From contig OY855915.1 in NCBI GenBank assembly GCA_963693305.1, positions 2,338,001 to 2,402,000 of the forward strand: a DNA stretch of 64,000 nt, in the 5' to 3' direction. Shown here in pieces: positions 46,815-58,119 of the stretch. The stretch comes from Meandrina meandrites. Taxonomy: Eukaryota > Cnidaria > Anthozoa > Scleractinia > Meandrinidae. The notes under the pieces are model-generated. The model was not told where the DNA came from, made no database searches, and worked only from the letters and a program-made list of their open reading frames with translations. The position numbers and the translations under genes were made by a program. Position 1 is the first letter of the stretch; every line of letters begins with the position of its first letter.

Positions 46815-48284
46815 AGGATGTTGCGGCAACTGAACTCTTGCGAGCAACGATGGGTAAAGCCGTTTGTCCAACTTCGAGGCGCTTCTTCACATCCGTAATC
46901 AAAATGATACGCCTGTGTACCTTAATACAGTCGGAGACTGTTAAGCTCGCCTACATCTGGGCGAATACAACTGGAAACTTCTTATTTTAATATTAGTAGC
47001 GGTCGTAGCATTGTGGCTAGCCTATAGGCTGCAACTATAACCTTTCGCAACTAGCCCTTCGCAAGGCTACCCTTTCGCGATGAGATCAAGACTCATATAG
47101 CAAGTGAACAGCCCTGGAAAGCGAGCCTGCTGCGCGCCCAGGCAGGATAGTTCAAAGCACGATTAAAGGGGCAGAATCACGAGAGGTCTGTGTGTTAACT
47201 ATGATGGAATTATTAGGTGTAGCCACCGATCGACAGAATAACCTTTGAACAACAAAAAAGGCAGAAATTCAATCTCTAAGATGTGAACAAACCATAATCA
47301 ATGTTTTTAAAGTGATTTTCTGTCGGGCCGACGTTTTCAAGTTTTAGACCACTTTTTTTACCCGTCCGTTTTTAAACAACTTTGTGACTCGTACAGTGCG
47401 TTATAGGAAGGCTACGTTACTATCTTGGTGAGACTGCCCCGTTAAGCTAATCCAAGATTAGAGTGAATTTTGATATCAGTTTTTTTTACTTTTCAGTGAG
47501 GTGTTCTGTTTCCATTTTCTGTCCTCCAGCTTTGACGTCAACTAATCTCAATCTCCACAAAGCATAAGCAATTTAAACACTTTCATATAAGAGAAATTGA
47601 ACCCTCGATCAACTTTTAATCCTTGGTTAGCGGTAATTGGCTTTTGAACAACCCGGCCCAGCTGGCCTATAACAGTCGGGCCTACTCGGGCAAAAACCAA
47701 CCTACGTGCCTGCACATGAATATCTGGTTTATATTTTTTTAATTTAGGAAAAATATATTCGCCATAGGGGTTAACCCTGTTGTAACTGTGGTTCTCACTT
47801 CTGAGGAGAAAAACAAGTTTCAATGAAAATTAACCTACAAGTGTAAGTTAAAATCCGTAAATTTCAACTAGTTTTTTAGTACTTTTGCTGAATATTTCGT
47901 AGCTATGTTATGCTACCAGTACTGTACTAGAAAATATTCTAAGTTTTAGATATTTTTCCATGTTTTTGTTTAAGTAACAAAAATCATCTGCTTGCATAGT
48001 TAATTTGAGTACTCTATCCTAAAAGAACCATTTAGGAAAACAGTAACATCAACATAATTATTCCATACATGTCATTTCACAGTCAATCGACCTTTGCCAG
48101 AGACAGGACAATTTTTTGCAAATTGCCTTCTTTTCACAACTCCACCCCCCCCCCCCCCCCTCCCAGCCCAAAATGGCAGACATCGTAATAAAGTTAGGGT
48201 CAAAATTCACCTTAACCCACTTCATTGATCTGCAGGTTTTGCTTTAGAATATGTTAAAACGTATTATAGCTATCTCCATAAATA
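46815..48284. other. Intergenic downstream of GOSR2, nothing assigned
   Basis: No exon recognised. A 91-codon minus frame (47548-47823) lacks support. A C18 run lies near 48145-48160. Confidence 0.4.
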
Positions 48285-51200
48285 TCATGTCAGGTACTTC
48301 ACTACGAAAAACATTATTATACAAGTAACTATCATCCCGCCGAACACAATCCATTTGTCCTGTTGAGTAAACAAACAAGAAGCTCTGTTTAGTTCATTCC
48401 ACACACCACAAAATTCTGAGAAATTATAAATCACTCCCCTCCACCCACAAAAAAAAAGTTAAGCTCCCCATCTTCCCTCAAAAACCTTCTTTCCAAAAAT
48501 AAGCCCTCCCAAATATAAGCCCACAAGCTTATTTTCGAAATTTTACAGTAAAACATATTTTCATAAAATTCAATGCATAATGGCACTCTTATGGATTAAC
48601 CACCTTCCAGCAGACAGGGTCACAGTAAGCCTGCGAACGCAGACATATTTCTTTCTTTCGCTTGTCTCTGCAGAGACAAGCGACAGCCGGAAATACATCT
48701 GCATTCGGAAAGGGGAGTGTAAAATGGTACACTATACAATGTAATTGTGTGGTTCCAGAAAATATCCATACTCCCCCCACAGAAGGGATTGTAAATTTCG
48801 GGGAGGAGGGGGGTCTCAAAGAGCCAAAAAATTTTATAGCAATGTATGAAGCTAAATTGGAATTTCCGGAGCGGTGGGGGGGGGGGGTCATTGGGCAAAT
48901 CCCTTACATGGGGGGGGGGGGGGGGGAATATGGATATTTTCTGGAACCACACATTGTAGACATACAGCACTTAATATTATAATTATAATACCTGGGTGCC
49001 CCTCTTGTCAATTAATCTCATAACAGTGTTGGAAAGTCCCAGAGTGCTGGCAATATCTAATATTCTTTTGTGAGCTCCCTGTTGATAATAAGAAAAATCT
49101 CTGTTAATACATCAGCATTAAAAGCTGGGGGCTAAAGTCTATCAAGTCAAAAATGCTGGAAATTTTGATTAGGAGGTGAATGGTAAAATAATAATGTTTT
49201 GCTTGCCCCAGTGGAAACATTCCTGGGAAAAATGGAAGTTCTAAAAACAACAGCCTTGTTTTCCTGAATGGGTTTTCATGTGCTATGTTTCTTGTCTTCT
49301 TTACCAGTTCCATGGGGTTTAAAAAAACTTGAATTATACCAGCTATCCCTCAGACAACCAGCTCTCAAATATTGCATGCCCTCAGGGCAGTTGCATGCTT
49401 GAATTATTTTCTTTTCTTATCATTAAGGTGATTCCTTAGTATTGCACTGTGCATCCTTACTGTGCAGAATTTTACGCATGATTAGCGTGCACGCGTAAAC
49501 AAAATGGAGGCTTTTTCTATACGGCTTGGCCCACCAGGGAGATAAATCGTCATTTTCTCTTAAACAAGCACGGTGACCTATATTTTTTAATCCATAGTTT
49601 TGGTGTGCAAATTTTCCTCTTTGGGTTAGATGATTAAAAACAACATTGGAGGGTAAAAAGATATAGGTAAATGCGTGCACAATTTGTTACTTGAGGATGC
49701 AACATTGTGTTGGATACATCATTGGCAACATTCTTCACCCAAGAAAACGTAAGTGAGTGCTGCTGTATACCGGTACTTCCTTCGCAATGCAGTGAGACTA
49801 ATATCTTTTCTGCAAGGCTTTTCTAGCATTGCAAGAGAAATGACTTCAGAGATGGCATTGTGAAATTATTCAAGATGGCAAGAACCTTAAAATTAGATTA
49901 AAATTCTGCAAAATGCGTGTTTTCTGAAGGACTATTCTCCACACCTTTCATTGTACAGGTGATGAAATTGATCTAAAAAGTAACTACGACAATTGTGAAC
50001 ATACTTTTAAAGTAAGACGTTGATCTCTTAAGCTTGTCAAAATATTGGATCCACTGCCCAGTAAATCACTTATTCCCCTGTCGGCATTTTGAAGGGCAGT
50101 GTTGTGTTGTAGGGCATGGTCTATCATGATAGATGTTTCACCGCTATTCTGAAAATGACAAATCACATGAGCAAACATTCAAACACAAGGAAAAAGGAAA
50201 GCCTTTTAAGTCCAGCTGGCTCATAGCTCTCATTACTTAACTCTGATATTTTTTAGCATGAAGCGGCTAGGATTATTTCTACTCCCCCTGGATGGGATGC
50301 TAGTCCATCGCAGGTTACCCTCCAGCATTATTTTGCAGTGTCCATTTATACACCTGGGTGGAGAGAGCCACTATGAGAGTTAAGTGTCTTGCCCAAGAAC
50401 ACCACACAATGACTCTGGCCAGGGCTCAAACCTGGACTGCCGATCCAGAGCTCAGTGCTAACCATTAGGCTACTGTGCCTTCCAAACACAAAACTTTGGC
50501 TATGAAAAATATGTTCTTGGTATGGCATAATTATGTCGTTATAATTAATTAAAAATTAAATGGTACCATAATTATACAACTTTCATCACTTGACATTGTG
50601 TGTGGGAGTTCAAGACTATTAGACATTGGGGATAAAATTGCAGTGTGAGACTAAGTAAACCCAAGGTGAGCAAGAGGTAAGAAAAATCAGAAATCCACTG
50701 TATATATTAACGACTTACAGTAGTAAATCTCCTGTTGAGCAGTTCTTCTCTTTCTCTTTCTTCTTGTTCCTGTTAAAAGAGGAAAATAAACCTTGTACCT
50801 TTGACAGCTTTCTATGGACTACCGGCAATTCAACATGATTTGTTCCTATAACCTTTGATGACTTGCCTCTCACCTAGTTCTTGTTCCAGATAAAATAAAA
50901 CTACCACTTACCCTGAGCATCTTACGATGCTGGTAGTTGTTGAAGCCTGTTTTTAGGTGCCGTAAATCATATGTTAGTTGGTCCACTTTTCTATAAAACA
51001 AAAATATTTTCTATAAAACAAAAATACATGTTACTGAACAATAAATAGCAAGAAAGTCAAACGGATTTCCTGGTGCATACAAATGTTGGTCCAACTTCAT
51101 AAAAGACTGGGAACTTAATAAACCAATGAGGGAATAAGCAGTACTCCTGGAGGAAATTTCAACCACCAGAAATCTGAGATAAGAACTTGGGAATGAGAAA

Positions 51201-53480
51201 CATGTTGTAGAAAGACTTACATCCTAGCACTTTGTTTCTTTTGTGGCGGCTCCTTGTTAATGAGGATGGACAGACGGTCACAGTTGGCTGACACTTGCTC
51301 CAAGTTTTGTTCTATTTCTTGTTCAATGGCTATATATACAAGAAGAAACAAATCTTTTCAGGCTAGGATAACAGGCTAATTTTAATTATCGGTCAGTGTA
51401 AAACGCAGACTGCGGACTGCAGACTGCAGACTGCAGACCGGGGGAAAAATGCAGACCAGGGGTAAAATGCAGACTGCAGACTGCAGACCAGGGGTAAAAT
51501 GTAGACCGAGGGTTTAACAACGAAACACGAACCACAAGGTGAATAAAAGTGCATCTTACCTTTGTTTACGTGGCAGCCATTTTGAATTTTAAATACGCGG
51601 CTAGTACTGGTACCGACAAACCTTCGGAAGCACATTTTGTGTAGTTTACATGACGTCTTACCCCTAACGCTGAGCCACGAAGTGTAAGATATAAGATTAA
51701 AAAAAAATTGATGTCACAGAGTTGCTTCGTTAAGACGGTAGCCCGTTTTTCCACCGCTAAACTTGGTTTAATGTGAATATCTCGTTTGTGTTTCAAGTAA
51801 TCCAGAAACTCTATGCTCATTTCACAAAACTATGTTTAGCGGGGTTTCGTAAATTTTTGGCAATGTTTGGGAAGAGATAATTTTTTCTCAAAGGATTAGT
51901 AAAATGACCGATTCCCTCTATGGCGCGCGCCTGCAGGGAATCACGGTAGTTGTATTCATTGTTTCTAAGTCTCGCACGACCTTGCGTATGGTTTGATTAA
52001 TACAACTACCATGATTCCCTGCAGGCGCGCGCCATAGAGGGAATCGGCCATTTGGAGAAATAAGAAATATTAAAGATTCAACGTGATTTGAAAATTAGAA
52101 TTTGAAGTTAAAAGTTAGTAGATGGACACCCAAACAGTCCCCTGACAACCTGGGGTGCTCTTGTGTGGGGGTTAACTGTCTGGTGGTGTTCCAAAAATTA
52201 TTTTCTTTCTTATATCCCTTCTTTAAACCTCTTAAAATTTCACTAAAAATCGGGTGTACCCCGGCCACCTTAATAGATGCTCTTTGAACAAAACACGGCA
52301 AGCAAAACTCGTAAGTATTGAGACTAGTTTGGTTGCCATTTCACGCTGTCCGACATGTTTCTACTTCAGAGTCACGTGATTTCCCTCGTAATCGAGTTCC
52401 AGGCCATCTCAGTTAACATAATGGCTCGGTGGATCGTGTTTCGTTATTTTACCCTCAGTCTGCATTTTACCCCTGGTCTGCAGTCTGCAGTCTGCAGTCC
52501 GCAGTCTGCCTTTTACACTGACCGTTTTAATTATGCTAAAAGCCTACCTTGATTTAAAACTTGATATGATCACCCAGTTACCTCTGTTGCTAAGAATATT
52601 TCTCAATTGCAACAGATGATTTTAATTTGTAATTGGACTGAATGGAGTACAGTTCTTAATGGTAATAGCACTGATCGAGCAGAGTGCAATTTAGGGAGTA
52701 ATCACATCAGGAATTTCAATTTTTTTAGGAGGGTGGGGAGGGGGGAATTTGAAATTACAAGCACAATTGCTTCCTGAATTGTACGATACAAGGTCCACTT
52801 ACTAATTTATCATATCAAGAACAAATTTTGAGGTTTATAGGAAGTCTTAGAGAACCTCTTTTGTGTGAAAAAGTCAAAGGTATATTCAATCAGTTTTACA
52901 AACGGCAGGAAAACAGCAAGAAAGAAGCCATCAGGTGCATGTGATTGACATGTGAATGGTGTAGGTATCTAATTACAGGTAAGCCTATCCAATCTGAAAA
53001 CAAATTGGATACCTGTAATTGGACACCCACTGTGATGGCGTGCCGATTATGCAACAAATAGATGACAACGGAACCAATCAGAATCGAAAATTTTGTTATA
53101 GATACGATAAAAATTATTATCTGGATGCTCTATGCCAATAATAATGTACCATTCTGTAACAGAGGATTGAAAAATTTGTATATATTGTCTTAAATTTTTA
53201 AGCTTAATTAAAAGAATGATTTAATTATATTTACCATTCAGTGAATCTGGATGCGCAGTACTGAGTTTACTTAGCAGTCCCTGAACTCCAACTATAAGTC
53301 TTAAGGAAGATGATAAAACAAATCATTTAAAAAAACCTCAAGATATTTACGTTAAGTTGGCATCGATATGATATTAAGTTATACGATAAAGTTTGTCATA
53401 GTGTCAGTGATATATTTGTACGTTCACCAAGAAACAGAGAAAACAACTTACCGATTTGTCTCTTGATAAAGATTGTCCAT
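48285..53480 (-). CDS. GOSR2: Golgi SNAP receptor complex member 2 (membrin), complete, eight exons
   Basis: Exons in transcript order: 53480-53452, 53299-53235, 51329-51221, 50990-50912, 50769-50719, 50148-50005, 49078-48992 and 48359-48285. All borders are GT-AG and all phases match. They total 639 bases, or 212 residues plus stop, the same length as the vertebrate protein. The start M-D-N-L-Y-Q-E-T-N-R, the basic and acidic coiled coil (E-Q-E-E-R-E-R-E-E-L-L), R-D-Q-R-L-T-L-K and L-G-L-S-N-T-V-M-R-L-I-D match membrin closely. The last exon is the tail anchor (F-G-G-M-I-V-T-C-I-I-M-F-F-V-V). Membrin is the Qb-SNARE for ER-to-Golgi and intra-Golgi fusion, working with syntaxin-5, Bet1 and Ykt6 or Sec22b. 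Its introns carry a Mutator-like element (intron 2), a SINE (intron 5) and a MITE (intron 7). Confidence 0.96.
48746..48953. mobile_element. MITE with TGTGTGGTTCCAGAAAATAT ends
   Basis: The left end and its inverse (ATATTTTCTGGAACCACACA) enclose G- and C-rich runs. It lies in the last intron of GOSR2, non-coding. Confidence 0.7.
50230..50482 (-). repeat. tRNA-derived SINE (Deu/V-type body)
   Basis: On the minus strand an A box (TAGCCTAATGGTTAGCAC) and a B box (GGTTTGAGCCC) are followed by GTTCTTGGGCAAGACACTTA and a tail with GCGATGGACTAGCATCCCAT. It lies in GOSR2 intron 5. A fragment of the same tail (GCGATGGACTAGCAT) is at about 9563. Confidence 0.7.
51390..52524. mobile_element. Mutator-like non-autonomous element with CAGACTGCAGACTGC-repeat TIRs
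   Basis: The ends CGGTCAGTGTAAAA and the inverse TTTTACACTGACCG run into TIRs built of CTGCAGACTGCAGAC repeats. TTTTAATTAT flanks both sides (51380-51389 and 52525-52534), a 10-bp (possibly 9-bp) target duplication. It sits in GOSR2 intron 2. No transposase. Confidence 0.75.
51909..52048. repeat. Near-perfect hairpin with ~47-bp arms
   Basis: CCGATTCCCTCTATGGCGCG and further bases are repeated inverted at about 52000-52047 with a short loop. It is probably a small MITE nested in the Mutator-like element. Confidence 0.7.
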
Positions 53481-53499
53481 CTTTTAAAACTACTACTTT

Positions 53500-54279
53500 T
53501 TAGTGGAATCCGCACGATGTAAATTCCAGGTTGAGAGTGAAATTTCTACAAGTGTATTATTCCGCCATCTTGTTTTTATATCTTCTTCCGCTGACACGAG
53601 ACACAGGACACGTCATAACTCGCTCCAGGCTCCCTCTACTTTCGGCGGTTTGTGACTGCCTAGACTGACTGCCTATCTAGTGTGGACGCGGTTTGTGACT
53701 ATACTACGGTAGTTTCGCAAACGGGCAGTTCGCTATTTTGACTTTTTTGTAGTCACTCCTTGCTCACGCTCATAAAGAACGAGTGTTTTCACTCCCGAGT
53801 GTAGTAATACTTAGTATACTAGTAAGCCGCCTCGTTTCGAAGAAATTTTAAAATGCAAGGCTGTTCGAAAAGCTGTAAAAAGGTATATTTTCGGGATATC
53901 AAGGTACCAAAAATAAGCCGAAAGGGGCGTTGAGCAACAAGGAGAGGTCTTATTTTCCGGCAGCCGTCCTCTCTTCCTTACCCCCCAGAGGAGAGGGGAG
54001 GGCGAGGACGGCTGACACTTTAGGCTAGTGGATGGGGAGGGGGTGGGGTGTATTGCTGGGGGCTTTATATTCGGCGGGAGCCATTTTCGTATATTTGACA
54101 TAAAAAAACGTCTCCATTGGTACTGTAAGGGTTCTTGTCGATGGTAAACGCATAAACCAGCTGTCAGTGTCAGCTGTCCTCTCTTCCTTACCTCCCCAGA
54201 GGAGGGGCGCGGGCGAGAAGGAAATACGGACACTATTTATCTGTGCAATTGAGGCGAATGCGGGGAGTCATTTTAAATA
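53500..54279. other. GOSR2 upstream region and unassigned repeat
   Basis: 53481 to about 53600 is the likely 5' UTR and promoter side of GOSR2; no TATA box was picked out. About 53930-54230 contains two similar blocks (CCTCTCTTCCTTACC with AGAGGAG), ~230 bp apart, and looks repetitive. Confidence 0.4.
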
Positions 54280-55112
54280 CAGTGGAACCCCGCTCTACGG
54301 ACACCCGCTTAATACGGACACCCCGGTATTACGGACAGTTTCGTTGGTCCCGGCGAAAACCTCATACATTTTCTCTTAAATTAACCCGCTTAATACGGAC
54401 ACCCGTTAATACGGACAACGGACACTTTTCCGTGTCCCGAGTGACAAACTCTTATACATTGTCAACCCCGCTTTACGGACACTATTTATCTGTGCACTGT
54501 GAATTTTCGTTGTCGCGGTTATTTGCTAACTTGAAGACATTGGACCCTGGTCAAATAATGACAGAATTCGAAGAGTTAAAACCATTTTATTACAAAGAGA
54601 AGCTTAATAGCATGACTTCCGGTGTTTGACCCTTTCACTTTCTTTGCCTTTTGCTGCAGCTAAAAGCTTCCATGCAAAGTAAAATTACCGACTTTTTCAA
54701 ATGGGTTGGTAGAGTTTAGGAACGGTTGCGAGTTTCAGTTACAAAGGAAATTTTATAGAAAACGTTCTGTTGCTGTTAAAATGAGTTTTATTTCTTTTAC
54801 ATAGTAAAGTTGCGACATTGTCAAATAATTCCACTGTTTGAGTTTATTAAAGTTTAGTTCGAGTGTATGAGTAGATTGTAAGGTTTTCGTAAAAACTATT
54901 AATTTTAGTCAGGGAGTTCACAGTTTGCATTTGTTACAGTTACAGTACAATTAAACAACGTTATGTTGCCATAAAAACGTTTGCCTTCGTCTTTGCGTCG
55001 AGAAAACGTGTATCCGTGACTTTTTTCTGAGACCCCGCTTAATACGGACACCCCGTTAATGCGGACAATTTGGCCTGTCCCCTTGGTGTCCGTATTTAAC
55101 GGGGTTCCACTG
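54280..55112. mobile_element. Tigger/mariner-type non-autonomous element
   Basis: The ends CAGTGGAACCCCGCT and the inverse GGGGTTCCACTG are flanked by TA (54278-54279 and 55113-55114). Both ends and parts of the interior repeat TTAATACGGACACCC. Confidence 0.8.
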
Positions 55113-55114
55113 TA

Positions 55115-55686
55115 CAAATCACATGAATCTCTTTAATGATATTCCCCCGCATTGGCCTCCATTGCACGCTAGTTCCAGTCCAATACCGAGAATACGAATC
55201 TCTATTCCATATGCCAAGCTTTCAAAAGAATGACTCGAGACAACGAACTTCTTGGTGCCTTACTTCAGGCCATTTCTATTGTTTTTTAAACCAATCAAAA
55301 TCGATCCTGCAACGGAAACTTTCGAGGATCGTTCGCTTCGTCAAGCTTGCGTAGTCAGGAACGAAGACCGGATGTACGAGATTGAATCCCGGGGATCGAA
55401 TCAACACTCGTCAATAGCGCAAGTGGTTTGAATTACACGTTTATTGTATAAGCTACCTAAACCGCCACTATGTACAAATTATTAGTAGCAATATAATGTG
55501 CAAACATATTTATTGTATATTAAAAATAGTAATATTTATTGATATCATTATAAAAGTGATTTGGAAATTCTAGGAAACTTTATGCAACAACTAACTTGAC
55601 ATTTCGCTTTGTATTTATAATTCACTATTTAAAAGTTTACTGTTTTCCTAGTTCATTTAAAATTGGTATTTCCAAAATATGATCTA
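55115..55686. other. Intergenic, nothing assigned
   Basis: No exon, RNA gene or bounded repeat was recognised. Confidence 0.4.
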
Positions 55687-56014
55687 CCGTGAATGATCAG
55701 ATAAACGCCCCGTATCTAATAAGAGCCCCCCCCCCTCCCTTGACGTACAAAGTTTGTATATGGTTGGCCCCAATGACGATGAAGACATCAACATCAAACT
55801 ATGAAAGACAACTACGCAGATTGGATCAGTCTCCTACTCACAAACTCTGTTTTCTATCTTATTCCGCGGGAAAACTATGCGTCTTATTTTGTTTCGTTGA
55901 CGTTAAAGTGAAATATACGCCTCTCTCTAATAAACGCCTCATATCTATTTAACGCCCCTCCTAGGACCCCTAACATTAAATAGACGCCCCGGGCATTTAT
56001 TAGATCATTTACGG
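55687..56014. mobile_element. TA-flanked MITE with CCGTGAATGATC ends
   Basis: The left CCGTGAATGATC and right GATCATTTACGG are inverted with one mismatch. TA lies at 55685-55686 and 56015-56016. The interior repeats AATAAACGCC-type motifs. Confidence 0.7.
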
Positions 56015-56016
56015 TA

Positions 56017-58119
56017 TGCGTGAATTGACCTAAAACTGAGAAAAGTTTGGTTTTAAAATTGTTTAAAAATACTCTTTTCGATTTAATCATGAACAGAAAT
56101 ATCGGCCAGTTGTGACTGTTTTCAGTTTCAATCTCGACCATCCATAATTGTTAACCGTTTACTAAGCGATGTATTTCTATGTTCACGTTTCAATTCATTT
56201 TTAGAATTTTCATTTGGTTTAAGACTACTTTGTAACGGAATCCAGTGAGAGCTACTTCAGATTGTCACACAACGCTATCTTGGGTAGAAGCGTTGCGTGA
56301 CACCCCAAATAACGGCTGTAAAGGATATTGGAAGACTATCTGACTTGGAGATGAAACAACTTGCGTCTCCTTATAATTACAGGACAGTTCTTTCAGTCAC
56401 GAACTCAACTTCGCCTACAGCCACAATTTTTCCTTATTATATAAATGGCATATTCTTTTTAGAGAATTCAATTACTGGAAAAAAAGAATTGTTTTATACA
56501 AATCCATGTTTAAAAACAGTAATTAGCAATAATATAAATTATTTCCTCCACTGTAAATGGAAAAACAATTAGCACTTACAAGAAGTATAAACTCATAAAA
56601 CACGAAATCGATCCCTCTTCTTTGATGAAAAGGAACTATTTCTAAAGTACGATATCCTCATCTCGAAAAACACCGCAAACATAGCACGGATTTTAATCTC
56701 TCGCTGTAAAAATGTAACATGTTCCTCAAAGGAAAATGAGCGGTTCAGGCTGGTTGTCAATCGGCCTAAGCTTATGCATAAGCGCCCGAGAATAAGGAAC
56801 ACAAGAACGAACAATTTGGTTTTCGTGCCGAGGGGGGGGCTTCTTCAGGAAAAACGAACAATTTTGTTTTCTTGCTTATTCCTCGTAAGGCCAGCATAAG
56901 AACGAGTGTATTCCTTCTAAAGCGGAAATGCTTTGCTTGTATTCAAAGCCCAGTGAGAACCAGCCGCTGCTCTTATCTGTAAAGTACTGTCCTATTTACA
57001 GGGAAATGCACTCGGTACGAAACCTTCAAAACAGTTACGAATATAAATTTTGATGGGGCTCTAGCGCCGATTCCCCTTTCGTACACGATCGATGCCATCA
57101 TTGGTATCCAAGCTTTTCAGAATGGACGATGCCATATCTGCTCTAGTTTAGGCCTGGATTGGGTCCAAACTGTGCTTTGATTATTAGACGAAATAAGGCC
57201 TAGATAAGGCGATTATTAAATTTAAGTTAAATTCACGCGTAGGTTAGGGATAGGGTCATCTATTATAGATGTAATAGTTAATTAAGAAAGTCACCTTATA
57301 AAAATAATTTTTTCGGGGGTTTGGCTAATCTACGTGGTGGTGTTGTGGTCAGAGAAGGATGCTAGCATGACTGAGGTTCCGGGTTCGATTCTGGGTGGTG
57401 AATGGACGCGCAATCTTCATTGTTCTTTTTAGTAGAAAAAAATTTCGATCGTAGTGCTTCTAAGTATCACTAAACTGGCATCGACCGTTTACGAAACGGA
57501 CACGTGCAGCTCGATCAAGGCCTCAGGCTCGATTACCAGCCGCTGTTTCGGAGAGACCGAACTCGAGAGGGCGGCGGGAATCGAGCCTATCACAGCTAGT
57601 GTATCCTAAAAAACCCTGTTGTTTGCAGTCAGTCTAATTCTTCCGCAATTTTTGCCATCCTTGTTTGTACCACTCTGTATCTTTTTCTAAGTAATATTTC
57701 GACAATTTCTTTGATTTGAAGTGATTTTGTACAACATGCACCACCCACTGTCGTTCGTTCAAATTTTAACCTCGATTGCCTTTGATGCAATCATTTTTTT
57801 TTTAATCCTAAAATATTTCCGTTGTTGGAGATTACTAGGAACATCCCCCCTTCTCCCAACCCGGGTTATTTAAAAGTTATCCTAGGGTTTAATTCTCTTA
57901 TTTAAATAAGTTTTCAAACCACAATGCCATAGCTACGAACGTTGAGAGCGAAGCACCAAAAAATTACAAACCCGAAATTAATATATTGATATTGAACAAA
58001 TTTATCAGCTATCTGCAGATAAGCTACGTTTGTACTACGAACAGCTTGGTCCCGGCGGGGATTTTAACACCCCCCTCGGGGTATGCGCCATAGTTTAGAT
58101 CCAGTTCCCAGTGGTAGGC
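56017..58119. other. Intergenic between MAP4K 3' end and repeats, mostly unassigned
   Basis: A 91-codon plus frame (56297-56572) has no support. A tRNA-like sequence lies at about 57340-57412. No other gene is seen. Confidence 0.4.
57340..57412 (+). repeat. tRNA-like sequence (SINE head or pseudogene)
   Basis: An A-box-like TGTGGTCAGAG and a B box GGTTCGATTCT lie 33 bases apart. No convincing cloverleaf, so not called as a functional tRNA. Confidence 0.4.

Noticed and set aside
47548..47823. 91-codon minus-strand ORF
   Set aside because: No recognisable domain, no splice context, and located in repeat-like intergenic DNA.
53811..54233. 140-codon minus-strand ORF upstream of GOSR2
   Set aside because: It spans two copies of an internal repeat block and has a proline- and serine-rich low-complexity sequence; no splice or homology support.
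57340..57412. Functional tRNA gene
   Set aside because: A and B boxes are visible but no consistent acceptor and anticodon stems could be drawn; more likely a SINE head.
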